Assembly (NCBI GenBank): GCA_934525735.1
Contig: CAKSZM010000021.1
Span: 1 to 25,190, forward strand
DNA: 25,190 bases
Reading direction: 5' to 3'
Source: an uncultured Faecalibacterium sp.
Lineage (GTDB): Bacteria; Bacillota; Clostridia; Oscillospirales; Ruminococcaceae
Both the position numbers and the translations under genes were made by a program. Shown here in pieces: positions 1-8,333 of the stretch (the first letter of the stretch is position 1; the number at the start of each line of letters is the position of its first letter). Below the pieces are notes generated by a model, which saw nothing but the letters and a program-made list of their open reading frames with translations, was not told where the DNA came from and did not search any database.

Positions 1-804
1 AGCCCCTACGGCATGGGCCGCCCGGGCTGGCACATCGAGTGCAGCGCCATGAGCCGCACCCATCTGGGCAAGACCATTGACCTGCACTGCGGCGGTCAGG
101 ATCTGATTTTCCCCCACCACGAAAACGAGATCGCACAGAGCGAGTGCGCCAACGGCTGCACCTTTGCCCGCTACTGGATGCACAACGGCTTTATCAACGT
201 GGACAACCAGAAAATGTCCAAGAGCCTGCACAACTTCTTCACCGTGCGGGACGTGGCCAACATCTACGGCTACGAGCCGATCCGCTACTTCATGCTGACC
301 GCCGGCTACCGGATGCCGCTGAACTACACGGTAGACCTGATCGAAAGCTGCAAGAACAGTCTGGAACGCCTGTACACCTGCCGCGAAAATCTGGACTTTG
401 CCCTGACCAAGACTGAGTTCGGCACCGATGAAAGCCTGAAGGAAAAGGCCGCCGAGGCCCGCAGCAAGTTCTGCACCGCCATGGACGATGATCTGAACAC
501 CCCCGACGCACTGGCTGCCGTGTTTGATCTGGTCAAGGAGATCAACACCCTGTCTGCTGTTTCCAGCAAGGAAGCCCTGCAGACCGCCGCCGCCGCTTTT
601 GACGAGATCACCGGCGTGCTGGGCCTGCTGTACAACCGCAAGAAGGACGACGTGCCTGCCGAAGTGACCGAGCTGGTGGAAAAGCGCGCCGCTGCCAAGA
701 AGGCCAAGGACTGGGCCACCGCCGACGCCATCCGCGCACAGCTGACCGAGATGGGCTGGGCGGTCAAGGACACCGCACAGGGCCCGCAGCTGAGCAAACT
801 GTAA
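1..804 (+). CDS. cysS: Cysteinyl-tRNA synthetase, C-terminal part (5' end outside window)
   Basis: This class I aminoacyl-tRNA synthetase charges tRNA-Cys with cysteine in the cytoplasm. The frame is open from the first base, so the gene starts upstream and about 267 residues are visible. The run GRPGWHIECSAMS carries one zinc-ligand cysteine, and HHENEIAQSE carries the histidine and glutamate ligands that select cysteine. KMSKS at bases 211-225 is the ATP-binding signature loop. The C-terminal part is the helical anticodon-binding region, rich in Ala, Lys and Glu. The N-terminal HIGH motif and first zinc cysteine lie outside the window. Nothing looks broken in the visible part. A strong terminator follows 16 bases after the stop, so it ends its transcription unit. 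Confidence 0.97.
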   Translation, partial: SPYGMGRPGWHIECSAMSRTHLGKTIDLHCGGQDLIFPHHENEIAQSECANGCTFARYWMHNGFINVDNQKMSKSLHNFFTVRDVANIYGYEPIRYFMLTAGYRMPLNYTVDLIESCKNSLERLYTCRENLDFALTKTEFGTDESLKEKAAEARSKFCTAMDDDLNTPDALAAVFDLVKEINTLSAVSSKEALQTAAAAFDEITGVLGLLYNRKKDDVPAEVTELVEKRAAAKKAKDWATADAIRAQLTEMGWAVKDTAQGPQLSKL

Positions 805-820
805 GCTGACAGAAACGATT

Positions 821-860
821 GCACCCCGGAAAGAGCTTCACGCCTTTCCGGGGTGCTTTT
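821..860 (+). terminator. Rho-independent terminator of cysS
   Basis: A perfect 13-bp stem (GCACCCCGGAAAG at 821-833 with its complement at 844-856) has a 10-base loop and is followed by TTTT. It lies directly after the cysS stop. Confidence 0.93.
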
Positions 861-872
861 GCTTGTTTTCCC

Positions 873-901
873 TTTACATTTCCGGCGGGGTTTGCCATAA
901 T
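873..901 (+). promoter_or_regulatory. Sigma-A promoter of the ROK/FHA/radical SAM operon
   Basis: The -35 is TTTACA (873-878) and the -10 is CATAAT (896-901), separated by 17 bases. The -10 is extended by TGC just upstream. The asnA promoter at 11975-12003 has nearly the same design. It sits between the cysS terminator and the ROK start with no other gene between. Confidence 0.75.
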
Positions 902-944
902 AGGGGCAGGATCAAAAAACGCAGTTTTGCGGAGGAAAAATGAT

Positions 945-1859
945 ATGAAGGTCATGGTTTTTGACGTTGGCGGCACCGAGATCAAATATTCGGTGATGGA
1001 TGAGCAGATGCACCGCACGGATACGGGTTCAGTGCCCACGCCGCAGGACACGCAGGAGCATTTTCTGGATGCACTGTACGCGCTGTATGCACCCCACAAG
1101 GACGAAGTGGAGGGCATTGCGGTGGCCCTGCCTGGCTTTGTGGACAATAAAACCGGCTATGTTTCCAACGGCGGCGCCCTGCTGTACAACACCGGCACCC
1201 CGGTGGGACAGCGCATCCGCGAGAAATGCGGCTGCCCCGTCTCGCTGGAAAACGACGGCAAGGCGGCGGCCATCGCTGAGCTGCGGGCCGGCGTTCTGCA
1301 GGGCTGCACCAACGCAGCGGTGTTCCTTATCGGCACCGGCGTGGGCGGCGGCATTATCGCCAACGGCGAGCTGGTGCGGGGCGTGCACTTTACCGCCGGG
1401 GAGTACAGCTTTGTCAACACCAATGCCGACGAGTGGGACGCCCCGGACAAGACCATGGCCTGCCAGTGCAGCACCCGCAATCTGCTGCTGTGGTACCTCG
1501 CCCGCAAGGGTCTGCCGGAGGACGCCCCCATGAACGGCCGCATCTTCTTTGACGCCGCCAACGCCGGCGAACCGGAAGCGATGGAAGTGCTGGCGCGCTT
1601 CTGCAAAGCCGTGGCGGTGCAGATCTACAACCTCACCGTCCTGCTGGACGTGGAAAAGGTGGCCATCGGCGGCGGCATCAGCAAGCAGCCCATCCTGCTG
1701 GAGGGGGTGCGCAGCGCCTATGCCGGGCTGTTCGCCTCCCGGGGCGATATGCCTTATATGAAAGGTCTGCCCCGCTGCGAGATCGTGCCCTGCGCCTTCA
1801 GCGCCGAGGCCAATCAGGTGGGCGCACTGTACGCCTACCGGCAGGCATTCCATTCCTGA
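945..1859 (+). CDS. ROK-family protein (sugar kinase-like)
   Basis: This 304-residue protein belongs to the ROK family, whose members are cytoplasmic ATP-dependent sugar kinases or, with an added DNA-binding domain, repressors. Residues 7-11 (DVGGT) form the first phosphate-binding motif. D104 in ENDGKAAA fits the catalytic base. GTGVGGGI (130-137) is the second phosphate loop and VAIGGGIS the adenosine-side motif. No N-terminal helix-turn-helix is present, so it is kinase-like. The usual zinc motif (CxCGxxGCxE after a GExGH run) is degraded: AGEYSF lacks the histidine and CQCSTRN lacks the later cysteine, so substrate specificity is uncertain. I chose the ATG at 945 because GGAGG at 931-935 lies nine bases upstream. 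The FHA-like gene follows after 29 bases, suggesting one operon. Confidence 0.88.
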   Translation: MKVMVFDVGGTEIKYSVMDEQMHRTDTGSVPTPQDTQEHFLDALYALYAPHKDEVEGIAVALPGFVDNKTGYVSNGGALLYNTGTPVGQRIREKCGCPVSLENDGKAAAIAELRAGVLQGCTNAAVFLIGTGVGGGIIANGELVRGVHFTAGEYSFVNTNADEWDAPDKTMACQCSTRNLLLWYLARKGLPEDAPMNGRIFFDAANAGEPEAMEVLARFCKAVAVQIYNLTVLLDVEKVAIGGGISKQPILLEGVRSAYAGLFASRGDMPYMKGLPRCEIVPCAFSAEANQVGALYAYRQAFHS

Positions 1860-1888
1860 ACCAACAGAATTTTCAAAGGAGGCATTTT

Positions 1889-2365
1889 ATGGAACATCCT
1901 GTGAAAGCGCTGCTGCTTCGCCGCGTGGAAAGCGGTGCCGTGTATCTGACGACCAGCACGGAAGAGTGTTCTCTTGGCAACAGCCCGGACTGCACCATTC
2001 AGATCCATATCAAGCAGAGTGATCCCGCTCTCAACCCGTCCGGCAACGACCAACCGTGCATCCTGGCTACCATTGCTTTTCAGGACGGTGCCTTCTGTCT
2101 GACCGATCAGAGTGAGTACAACGGGAACCAGCTGAACGGGAGAAACATTTGGAACTGGCATCCATACCCGCTGAAAGAAGGCGACCGCTTTTCTCTTGCA
2201 GGCAATGAATTCCTCGTGCAGCGTATTCTCGATAAATCAGAAGAGCCCCCATATCCGAACACGCATCATGCAGAACCGGTGGATGTCTATGGGCCGCCGG
2301 AGCTCTTCTTTGAAAACGGCATTTTACCGCTGCCGATTTATGTCCCTCCTCCGCGGGATTTTTGA
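1889..2365 (+). CDS. Small FHA-like protein with proline/aromatic C-terminal tail
   Basis: This protein has 158 residues and starts at an ATG with AAAGGAGG (1875-1882) upstream. Residues about 5-113 read like a forkhead-associated beta sandwich. A CSLGNSPDCTIQI strand pair stands where families have GRxxDCDI, then comes SEYNGNQLNGR (the SxNGTxVNG turn), and LKEGDRFSLAGNEFLV closes the fold. The arginine after the first glycine and the SRxH segment that binds phosphothreonine in true FHA domains are absent. The fold may therefore be kept without phosphopeptide binding. Residues 114-158 form a low-complexity tail rich in Pro, Tyr and Phe, ending PIYVPPPRDF. No signal peptide or membrane segment is seen. 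Its stop overlaps the earliest possible start of the radical SAM gene, so the two are probably translationally coupled. The function is unknown. Confidence 0.72.
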   Translation: MEHPVKALLLRRVESGAVYLTTSTEECSLGNSPDCTIQIHIKQSDPALNPSGNDQPCILATIAFQDGAFCLTDQSEYNGNQLNGRNIWNWHPYPLKEGDRFSLAGNEFLVQRILDKSEEPPYPNTHHAEPVDVYGPPELFFENGILPLPIYVPPPRDF

Positions 2366-2388
2366 CAAAGGTGAGGATCGATGAAAAC

Positions 2389-3414
2389 ATGACCTATCCA
2401 TTGCGCATCTGTGTCTGGGAACTGACCCTTGCGTGCTGCTTTTCCTGCAAATACTGCGGTTCTTCCGGCGGGAAAGCACGCGACGGCGAACTTTCCACGG
2501 CAGAATGTCTTGACGTTGCGCAGCAGCTTGCCGACGCGCAATGCCAGCGGGTAGCTCTGATTGGCGGCGAGGTCTTTCTGCGCCCGGACTGGCCGCAGAT
2601 CACCGCAGCCCTGACCAGCCGCGGAATCCGGGTCTCGGTCATCACCAACGGCTTTCTGTTCACGCCGGAGCTGATCGCCCAACTGAAAGAGATCGGTATC
2701 GAGTCGGTGGCGGTTTCGCTGGACGGCCTGCAGACGATCCATGACCGGTTCCGGCAGGAGGGCAGCTTTGCCCGCGCCAGCCGCGCCATCGACGCGCTGG
2801 CAGCCGGAGGGATCCCCGTCTCGGTCATCAGCACCCTGAACCAGCTGAATGTCCTGCAGCTGGAGGAATTTTATCAGTTCCTGCGGACAAAACCGATCTT
2901 TGCGTGGCAGCTTCAGGCCTGCTCGCCCATGGGCAACGCGGCCCGATCCGGCCTGCCTTACGCCTTTGACTTCCGGACGGTAGCTGAATTTATCCGTTCG
3001 CATCTTGCCGAAGCCCCCTTCCGGATGGGCATGGCGGACAACCTCGGTTATTTTGCGCCCGGCGAAGGGCTGACCCGCGGAAACCTGACCCGGTCCGGTA
3101 TTTTTCCCGGCTGTCAGGCCGGGCTGACCGTTCTCGGCATCGACAGCGTCGGCAATGTCCGCGGATGCGAATCCATGTACGACGAGACTTTTATCGAAGG
3201 CAATCTGCGCCAGAAGTCTCTGCTGGAAATCTGGAACGACCCGGAGGCATTCGCCTATAACCGCCGGTTCCGCCCAGAGATGCTCACCGGTGCCTGCGCC
3301 CGCTGCACCTACGGCCCGCAGTGCGCAGGCGGCTGCCGGTCTTACAATTTCTTCACCCACGGTAAGCTTTACGAATCCCGGTTCTGCATTTCAAAAGAAC
3401 TCCTGCCCGAATAA
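2389..3414 (+). CDS. Radical SAM/SPASM-domain enzyme (peptide-maturase-like)
   Basis: This is a 341-residue cytoplasmic iron-sulfur enzyme. C16, C20 and C23 form the CX3CX2C motif that binds the SAM-cleaving cluster, and GGEVFLRPDW is the GGE SAM-binding motif. The C-terminal domain has all seven SPASM cysteines: C242, C260, C303, C306, C312, C316 and C333. That set is expected to hold two auxiliary clusters. SPASM proteins are mainly maturases of ribosomal peptides or anaerobic sulfatases, plus other modifying enzymes; the substrate here is unknown. No sulfatase or obvious cysteine-rich precursor is nearby. The start is ambiguous: TTG at 2362 and GTG at 2371 are also in frame. I chose ATG at 2389 because AAAGGTGAGG (2367-2376) precedes it, although 12 bases is a long spacing. 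An out-of-frame four-codon reading (ATG AAA ACA TGA) at 2381 overlaps this start. Confidence 0.85.
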   Translation: MTYPLRICVWELTLACCFSCKYCGSSGGKARDGELSTAECLDVAQQLADAQCQRVALIGGEVFLRPDWPQITAALTSRGIRVSVITNGFLFTPELIAQLKEIGIESVAVSLDGLQTIHDRFRQEGSFARASRAIDALAAGGIPVSVISTLNQLNVLQLEEFYQFLRTKPIFAWQLQACSPMGNAARSGLPYAFDFRTVAEFIRSHLAEAPFRMGMADNLGYFAPGEGLTRGNLTRSGIFPGCQAGLTVLGIDSVGNVRGCESMYDETFIEGNLRQKSLLEIWNDPEAFAYNRRFRPEMLTGACARCTYGPQCAGGCRSYNFFTHGKLYESRFCISKELLPE

Positions 3415-3417
3415 AGC

Positions 3418-3465
3418 AACACGGCTGCTGCACACGCTTCATGTGCAGCAGCCGTGTTATTTTTT
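3418..3465 (+). terminator. Strong terminator of the ROK/FHA/radical SAM operon
   Basis: A perfect 17-bp stem has arms at 3418-3434 and 3442-3458 and a seven-base loop, followed by ATTTTTT. It begins three bases after the radical SAM stop. It also lies downstream of the small minus-strand peptide frame and could partly stop transcription from that side. Confidence 0.95.
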
Positions 3466-3477
3466 GCAGGCTTCGGA

Positions 3478-3570
3478 TCAGGCAAACAGACCCTTGAGCA
3501 GGATCAGCAGCACCTTGAAGAAATCGCCCGTCCCCAGCAGCTTGTACAGCGAGATCAGAGTAGACAACAT
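3478..3570 (-). CDS. Possible 30-residue hydrophobic peptide
   Basis: This short frame encodes 30 residues, mostly Leu, Ile, Val and Phe with three Lys and one Asp (net about +2). Its core includes KLLGTGDFFKVLLILLK. It could form one amphipathic or membrane helix. I favour the ATG at 3570 because AAAAGGAG (GGAG at 3582-3585) lies 11 bases upstream. An in-frame ATG at 3594 would give 38 residues but has no ribosome site. The frame lies between the enolase terminator and the radical SAM terminator, with no other gene there. I found no convincing promoter of its own. It could be a small membrane protein, toxin or secreted peptide, or it could be chance; size and composition alone do not decide. 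Confidence 0.42.
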   Translation of the reverse strand: MLSTLISLYKLLGTGDFFKVLLILLKGLFA

Positions 3571-3599
3571 GAATGTTTTTGCTCCTTTTTTCATAATTT

Positions 3600-3617
3600 G
3601 CGGGCTGTTTTGCCCGC
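3600..3617 (-). repeat. Small hairpin just upstream of the peptide frame
   Basis: A perfect 6-bp stem GCGGGC/GCCCGC with a six-base loop ends 29 bases before the favoured peptide start. There is no T-run after it on the minus strand, so it is not a terminator. It may be a leader structure or chance. Confidence 0.4.
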
Positions 3618-3681
3618 TCCATGAAAGATACGATTCACCGCCGCCGGGGATTGCAGGTAAATACTGGAAACCTTCCCGCAC

Positions 3682-3714
3682 AAAAACGGCGGCACCCGAA
3701 AACAGGTGCCGCCG
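3682..3714 (-). terminator. Rho-independent terminator of enolase
   Basis: On the minus strand the stem CGGCGGCACC (3705-3714) pairs with 3687-3696 around an eight-base loop and is followed by TTTTT. It lies 25 bases after the eno stop. Confidence 0.93.
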
Positions 3715-3739
3715 GAGGATCAGAGAAGTTTCAACTTTT

Positions 3740-5050
<1,311 letters not shown>

Positions 5051-5097
5051 CTAACAATCATTTCCATGCGGATAGTTTTATCTAACTAACCATCTTT

Positions 5098-5126
5098 ATC
5101 CTACCACGCTTTGCCCCGCTGCGCAA
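5098..5126 (-). promoter_or_regulatory. Probable eno promoter
   Basis: On the minus strand, -35 TTGCGC (5121-5126) and -10 TAGGAT (5098-5103) are 17 bases apart. The hexamers are only moderate matches, but liv and purA use the same TTGCGC-N17 arrangement. The start site would be near 5091, giving a leader of about 50 bases. Confidence 0.5.
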
Positions 5127-5285
5127 GAGCCGGGGCCGATGTTTGCTCAAATAAACTTTTCCACCGCCGTGAGCGGAACAGCGCCGGCAAGCTGCACCGC
5201 TCTTTACAGCCTGCCCTGCCCCGCCGGCAGATATGCTGCATCTCCGCCATGTAATTTTGATATGGCAGATATACTAAAAATTTTC
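5127..5285. other. Intergenic region between eno and the MATE gene
   Basis: No gene is supported here. A 9-bp direct repeat GGCAGATAT occurs at 5226-5234 and 5264-5272, just upstream of the MATE promoter, and could be a pair of regulator sites. The rest shows only short GC-rich dyads without T-runs. Confidence 0.4.
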
Positions 5286-5314
5286 TTTACAATTTGGCAG
5301 GCTGGTTTTATACT
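5286..5314 (+). promoter_or_regulatory. Promoter of the MATE transporter gene
   Basis: -35 TTTACA (5286-5291) and -10 TATACT (5309-5314) have exact 17-base spacing. The start site would be near 5321, about 47 bases before the ATG. Confidence 0.72.
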
Positions 5315-5367
5315 GTGTTTCGGTTGAATTTAATATTTTGTTCATCATCATAGAGGAGGATTTTAAT

Positions 5368-6789
5368 ATGAATAAGGATCTGACGGTCGGCAAGCCGTCG
5401 CAGGTGCTGTGGCAGTTCTGCCTGCCCATGTTCGGCAGCATCATTTTCCAGCAGCTGTACAACATTGCCGACAGCCTTGTGGCCGGCAAGTTCATCGGCG
5501 AGAATGCGTTGGCTGCCGTGGGCAACAGCTACGAGATCACCCTGATCTTCATCGCCTTCGCCTTCGGCTGCAACATCGGCTGCTCGGTCATCGTGTCCCG
5601 CTACTTCGGCGCAAAAGAATACGATGATATGAAGACTTCGGTCTACACTTCCCTGATCGGTTCCGCCGTGCTGTGCGCCGTGCTGATGGTCATCGGCCTG
5701 TTCGGCTGCGACGCTCTGCTGGAGCTCATCAACACCCCGGAAGAGATCCTGGCCGACTCGGCCTTGTATCTGGACATCTACGTTCTGGGCCTGCCCTTCA
5801 TGTTCTTCTACAACATCGCCACCGGCATCTTCTCCGCTCTGGGCGACAGCAAGACCCCGTTCTACTTCCTGGCTGTCTCGTCCCTGTCCAACATCGGCGT
5901 GGACATCCTGTTCGTGGCCGGTTTCCACATGGGTGTTGCCGGTGTGGCCTGGGCCACCTTCCTGTGCCAGGGCGTCAGCTGCGTGCTGGCCATGGTGGTG
6001 GTGTTCCGCCGCATCCGCGCCTTCAAGTCTGAGCGCAAGGTCGTGCTGTTCTCGTGGAATATGCTGGGCAAGGTTGCCGTGGTGGCCATCCCCAGCATCC
6101 TGCAGCAGAGCTTTGTCTCGGTGGGCAACATCATCCTGCAGAGCGTCATCAACACCTTCGGCGCCAGCGTCATCGCAGGCTATTCCGCTGCGGTCAAGCT
6201 GAACAACATGGTCATCACCTCCTTCACCACGCTGGGCAACGGCATCTCCAACTATACCTCCCAGAACATGGGTGCCGGCAAGATGGACCGCGTGAAGGCC
6301 GGTTTCGGCGCAGGCCGCAATCTGGTGTGGATCATCTGCGTGCCTATCGTCATCCTGTACTTCTTCTTCGGACGCTTCCTGCTGCTGCTGTTCATGAATG
6401 ACCCGCAGGGCCCCGCCATCGACACCGGTATGCTGTTCCTGCGCATCCTGTCGCCCTTCTACTTCGTGGTGTCGGTCAAGCTGGTCACCGACGGCATCCT
6501 GCGCGGCTGCGGCCTGATGGTGCGGTTCATGATCGCCACCTTCAGCGATCTGATCCTGCGCGTGGCCATCGCCATCGTGCTCAGCAGCACCGCACTGGGC
6601 TCCACCGGCATCTGGCTGGCTTGGCCTGTGGGCTGGACCATCGGCACCGGCCTGTCGCTGGTGTTCTACTTCACCGCCATCCGCAAGGCGCTGGCACAGA
6701 CTCCCGCTCAGGTGGAGGCCGAGGGCGAAGCTGCCGAGCTGCGCGCCGAGGCCGAGTTTGCCGCCGACGCCGAAATGGAGACCCTGTAA
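5368..6789 (+). CDS. MATE-family multidrug/metabolite exporter
   Basis: This 473-residue inner-membrane protein has about twelve hydrophobic helices in two halves, as in MATE exporters that expel cations, drugs or metabolites using sodium or proton gradients. The N-terminus MNKDLTVGKPSQVLWQF leads into helix 1, and PMFGSIIFQQLYNIADSLVAG is the family opening pattern. The second half begins near GKVAVVAIPSILQQSF. GAGR and the loops carrying ALGDSKTPFY and GILRGCG are typical. The C-terminus is an unusual acidic, alanine-rich tail of about 30 residues, probably cytoplasmic. GAGGAGG at 5353-5359 supports ATG 5368 over an in-frame ATG at 5338. Substrate cannot be inferred. It has its own promoter; I found no clear terminator after it. 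Confidence 0.93.
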   Translation: MNKDLTVGKPSQVLWQFCLPMFGSIIFQQLYNIADSLVAGKFIGENALAAVGNSYEITLIFIAFAFGCNIGCSVIVSRYFGAKEYDDMKTSVYTSLIGSAVLCAVLMVIGLFGCDALLELINTPEEILADSALYLDIYVLGLPFMFFYNIATGIFSALGDSKTPFYFLAVSSLSNIGVDILFVAGFHMGVAGVAWATFLCQGVSCVLAMVVVFRRIRAFKSERKVVLFSWNMLGKVAVVAIPSILQQSFVSVGNIILQSVINTFGASVIAGYSAAVKLNNMVITSFTTLGNGISNYTSQNMGAGKMDRVKAGFGAGRNLVWIICVPIVILYFFFGRFLLLLFMNDPQGPAIDTGMLFLRILSPFYFVVSVKLVTDGILRGCGLMVRFMIATFSDLILRVAIAIVLSSTALGSTGIWLAWPVGWTIGTGLSLVFYFTAIRKALAQTPAQVEAEGEAAELRAEAEFAADAEMETL

Positions 6790-6797
6790 TCCTTTTG

Positions 6798-6939
6798 CAA
6801 CTTGTGAATTGCGTTCATCTGACGGACAAACAAAATGAACAAGTTGAAATAGTGCACAAAAATAACCTTGGGGTTTTGGCTATTTTATCAACAAAAGCCA
6901 CAAAAATCTCCCGAAAGTATGGACGGTTTGTGAATTGCG
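6798..6939 (+). repeat. Dyad and 12-bp direct repeat upstream of the liv promoter
   Basis: TTGTGAATTGCG occurs at 6802-6813 and again at 6928-6939, where it covers most of the liv -35. The first copy lies inside a dyad: CAACTT (6798-6803) and GTTCAT (6813-6818) can pair with ATGAAC (6835-6840) and AAGTTG (6841-6846). The region is AT-richer than the genes around it and holds no supported gene. It may contain regulator sites for the amino-acid transporter operon. Confidence 0.45.
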
Positions 6940-6963
6940 CATTCCGGGCCGGAGGGCTATAAT
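6935..6963 (+). promoter_or_regulatory. Promoter of the liv operon
   Basis: -35 TTGCGC (6935-6940), a 17-base spacer and a perfect -10 TATAAT (6958-6963). Transcription should start near 6970, only a few bases before a terminator-like hairpin. Confidence 0.75.
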
Positions 6964-6972
6964 AATGATACC

Positions 6973-7016
6973 GGAGCAAGGTCGCTTTGAGTGAAAGGGG
7001 CCTTGCTTCCTTTTTT
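6973..7016 (+). terminator. Promoter-proximal terminator/attenuator in the liv leader
   Basis: AGCAAGG (6975-6981) pairs with CCTTGCT (7001-7007), and the stem continues through a G-U pair and one mismatch to CTTT/AAAG around a five-base loop. TTTTTT follows at 7011-7016. It stands between the TATAAT promoter and livJ, so most initiated RNA may end after about 45 bases unless readthrough is regulated. Confidence 0.7.
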
Positions 7017-7056
7017 AATTAAAATAGCACGAATGCTCCTAAGGAGGATATTGACT

Positions 7057-8268
7057 ATGAAAAAGATGATTTCTCGTCGTAACTTTCTGGCCGCTGCAGG
7101 CGTTGTCGCCGCAGCCGGTGTTCTGACCGCATGCGGCGGTTCTTCCAGCAGCAGCGCTGCTTCCACCGGTTCTTCTGATGCCGCTGCTTCCGGCGACACC
7201 ATCAAGGTCGGTGTCCTCGGCCCCATGACCGGTGATGTTTCTGTCTACGGTCTGGCCGTTATCAACGGCGCTTCCCTGTACCTGAAGCAGGTCAATGCCG
7301 ACGGCGGCGTCAACGGCAAGCAGATCGAGATCATCACCATGGATGAGCAGGGCGATGCCACTCAGGCTGTCACCTGCTTCACCAAGATGTGCGATCAGGG
7401 CATCACCGCTCTGGTGGGCGATGTCACCACCACCCCGACTCTGGCTGTTGCTGCCGAGAGCGCAGACTACAACATGCCCATGGTCACTGCTTCCGCTACC
7501 GCTGAGGCTGTCACCTACGATGCCGAGACCGACACCGTGAACGCAAACGTCTTCCGTGCCACCTTCACCGACCCGTTCCAGGGCATCAAGATGGCTGACT
7601 ACGCTTACCAGAAGCTGGGCTACACCAAGGCTGCTGTCATCTACCTGAAGGGTGCTGACTACAACGAAGGTCTGGCTGAGAACTTCGTCACCGAGTTCGA
7701 GAGCCTGGGCGGCACCATCGTCGATCAGGAGACCTACGCCGAGGGCGATGTGGACTTCAAGACTCAGCTGACCACCATTCTGGGCAAGGATCCCGAGGTC
7801 GTGTTCTGCCCCAACTACTATCAGGATGTCGGCCAGATCCTGGCTCAGGCTGAGAGCATCGGCCTGACCGTTCCCTTCCTGGGCGGCGACGGCTGGGATG
7901 GTCTGGAAGGCTATGCAACTGCTGACCAGCTGCACGATGCATTCTTCTGCGCAAACTACGCAAAGGGCTCCAACCCCGACTTCGAGAACGCTTACAAGGC
8001 AGAGTACGGCGATGAATATCCCAACGGCTTTGCTCCTCTGGGCTACGATGCAGCCATGACCGTTGTCTACGGCATCAAAGCTGCTGAAGAGCAGGGTCTG
8101 GAGGCCGGTTCCGACGAGTACAAGCAGGCTGTCATCGATGCCATCGCAAACGGCACCATCGATGGCATCACCGGCACCTTCACCTTCGATGAGCACCACA
8201 ACCCCGTCAAGCAGACCGCTATCCTGTGCTTCGACGGTGCTACCCCCGTCCTGAAGGAAATGTTCTGA
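7057..8268 (+). CDS. livJ: Branched-chain amino acid ABC transporter, substrate-binding lipoprotein
   Basis: This 403-residue protein is the extracellular binding component of a Liv/HAAT importer. The N-terminus has the twin-arginine-like SRRNFLAAAG, then a hydrophobic stretch and the lipobox LTAC, with C26 the likely lipidated residue. A Ser/Ala/Gly-rich linker follows. The body from about residue 47 (TIKVGVLGPMTGDVSVYG) is a type I periplasmic-binding fold, ending near VLKEMF. The start at 7057 is supported by AAGGAGG at 7041-7047; a frame extended to 6991 would run through the leader hairpin. It is the first gene of livJHMGF, and a terminator after it probably keeps the binding protein in excess. 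Ligands could be Leu/Ile/Val or another amino acid or amide. Confidence 0.93.
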   Translation: MKKMISRRNFLAAAGVVAAAGVLTACGGSSSSSAASTGSSDAAASGDTIKVGVLGPMTGDVSVYGLAVINGASLYLKQVNADGGVNGKQIEIITMDEQGDATQAVTCFTKMCDQGITALVGDVTTTPTLAVAAESADYNMPMVTASATAEAVTYDAETDTVNANVFRATFTDPFQGIKMADYAYQKLGYTKAAVIYLKGADYNEGLAENFVTEFESLGGTIVDQETYAEGDVDFKTQLTTILGKDPEVVFCPNYYQDVGQILAQAESIGLTVPFLGGDGWDGLEGYATADQLHDAFFCANYAKGSNPDFENAYKAEYGDEYPNGFAPLGYDAAMTVVYGIKAAEEQGLEAGSDEYKQAVIDAIANGTIDGITGTFTFDEHHNPVKQTAILCFDGATPVLKEMF

Positions 8269-8333
8269 TGCTGTCCGGCACTGCGCACCGGTGTGCGGCC
8301 TGAGAACAGTTTTCAGAAGTAAATGACCCATTT

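Noticed and set aside
3540..3686. Promoter for the small hydrophobic peptide
   Set aside because: Candidates such as TATTTA with TTTTTG or an isolated TATCTT match too poorly to call; readthrough from eno is as likely.
5139..5327. 62-codon plus-strand frame between eno and the MATE gene
   Set aside because: No ribosome site, no family resemblance, and it overlaps the MATE promoter.
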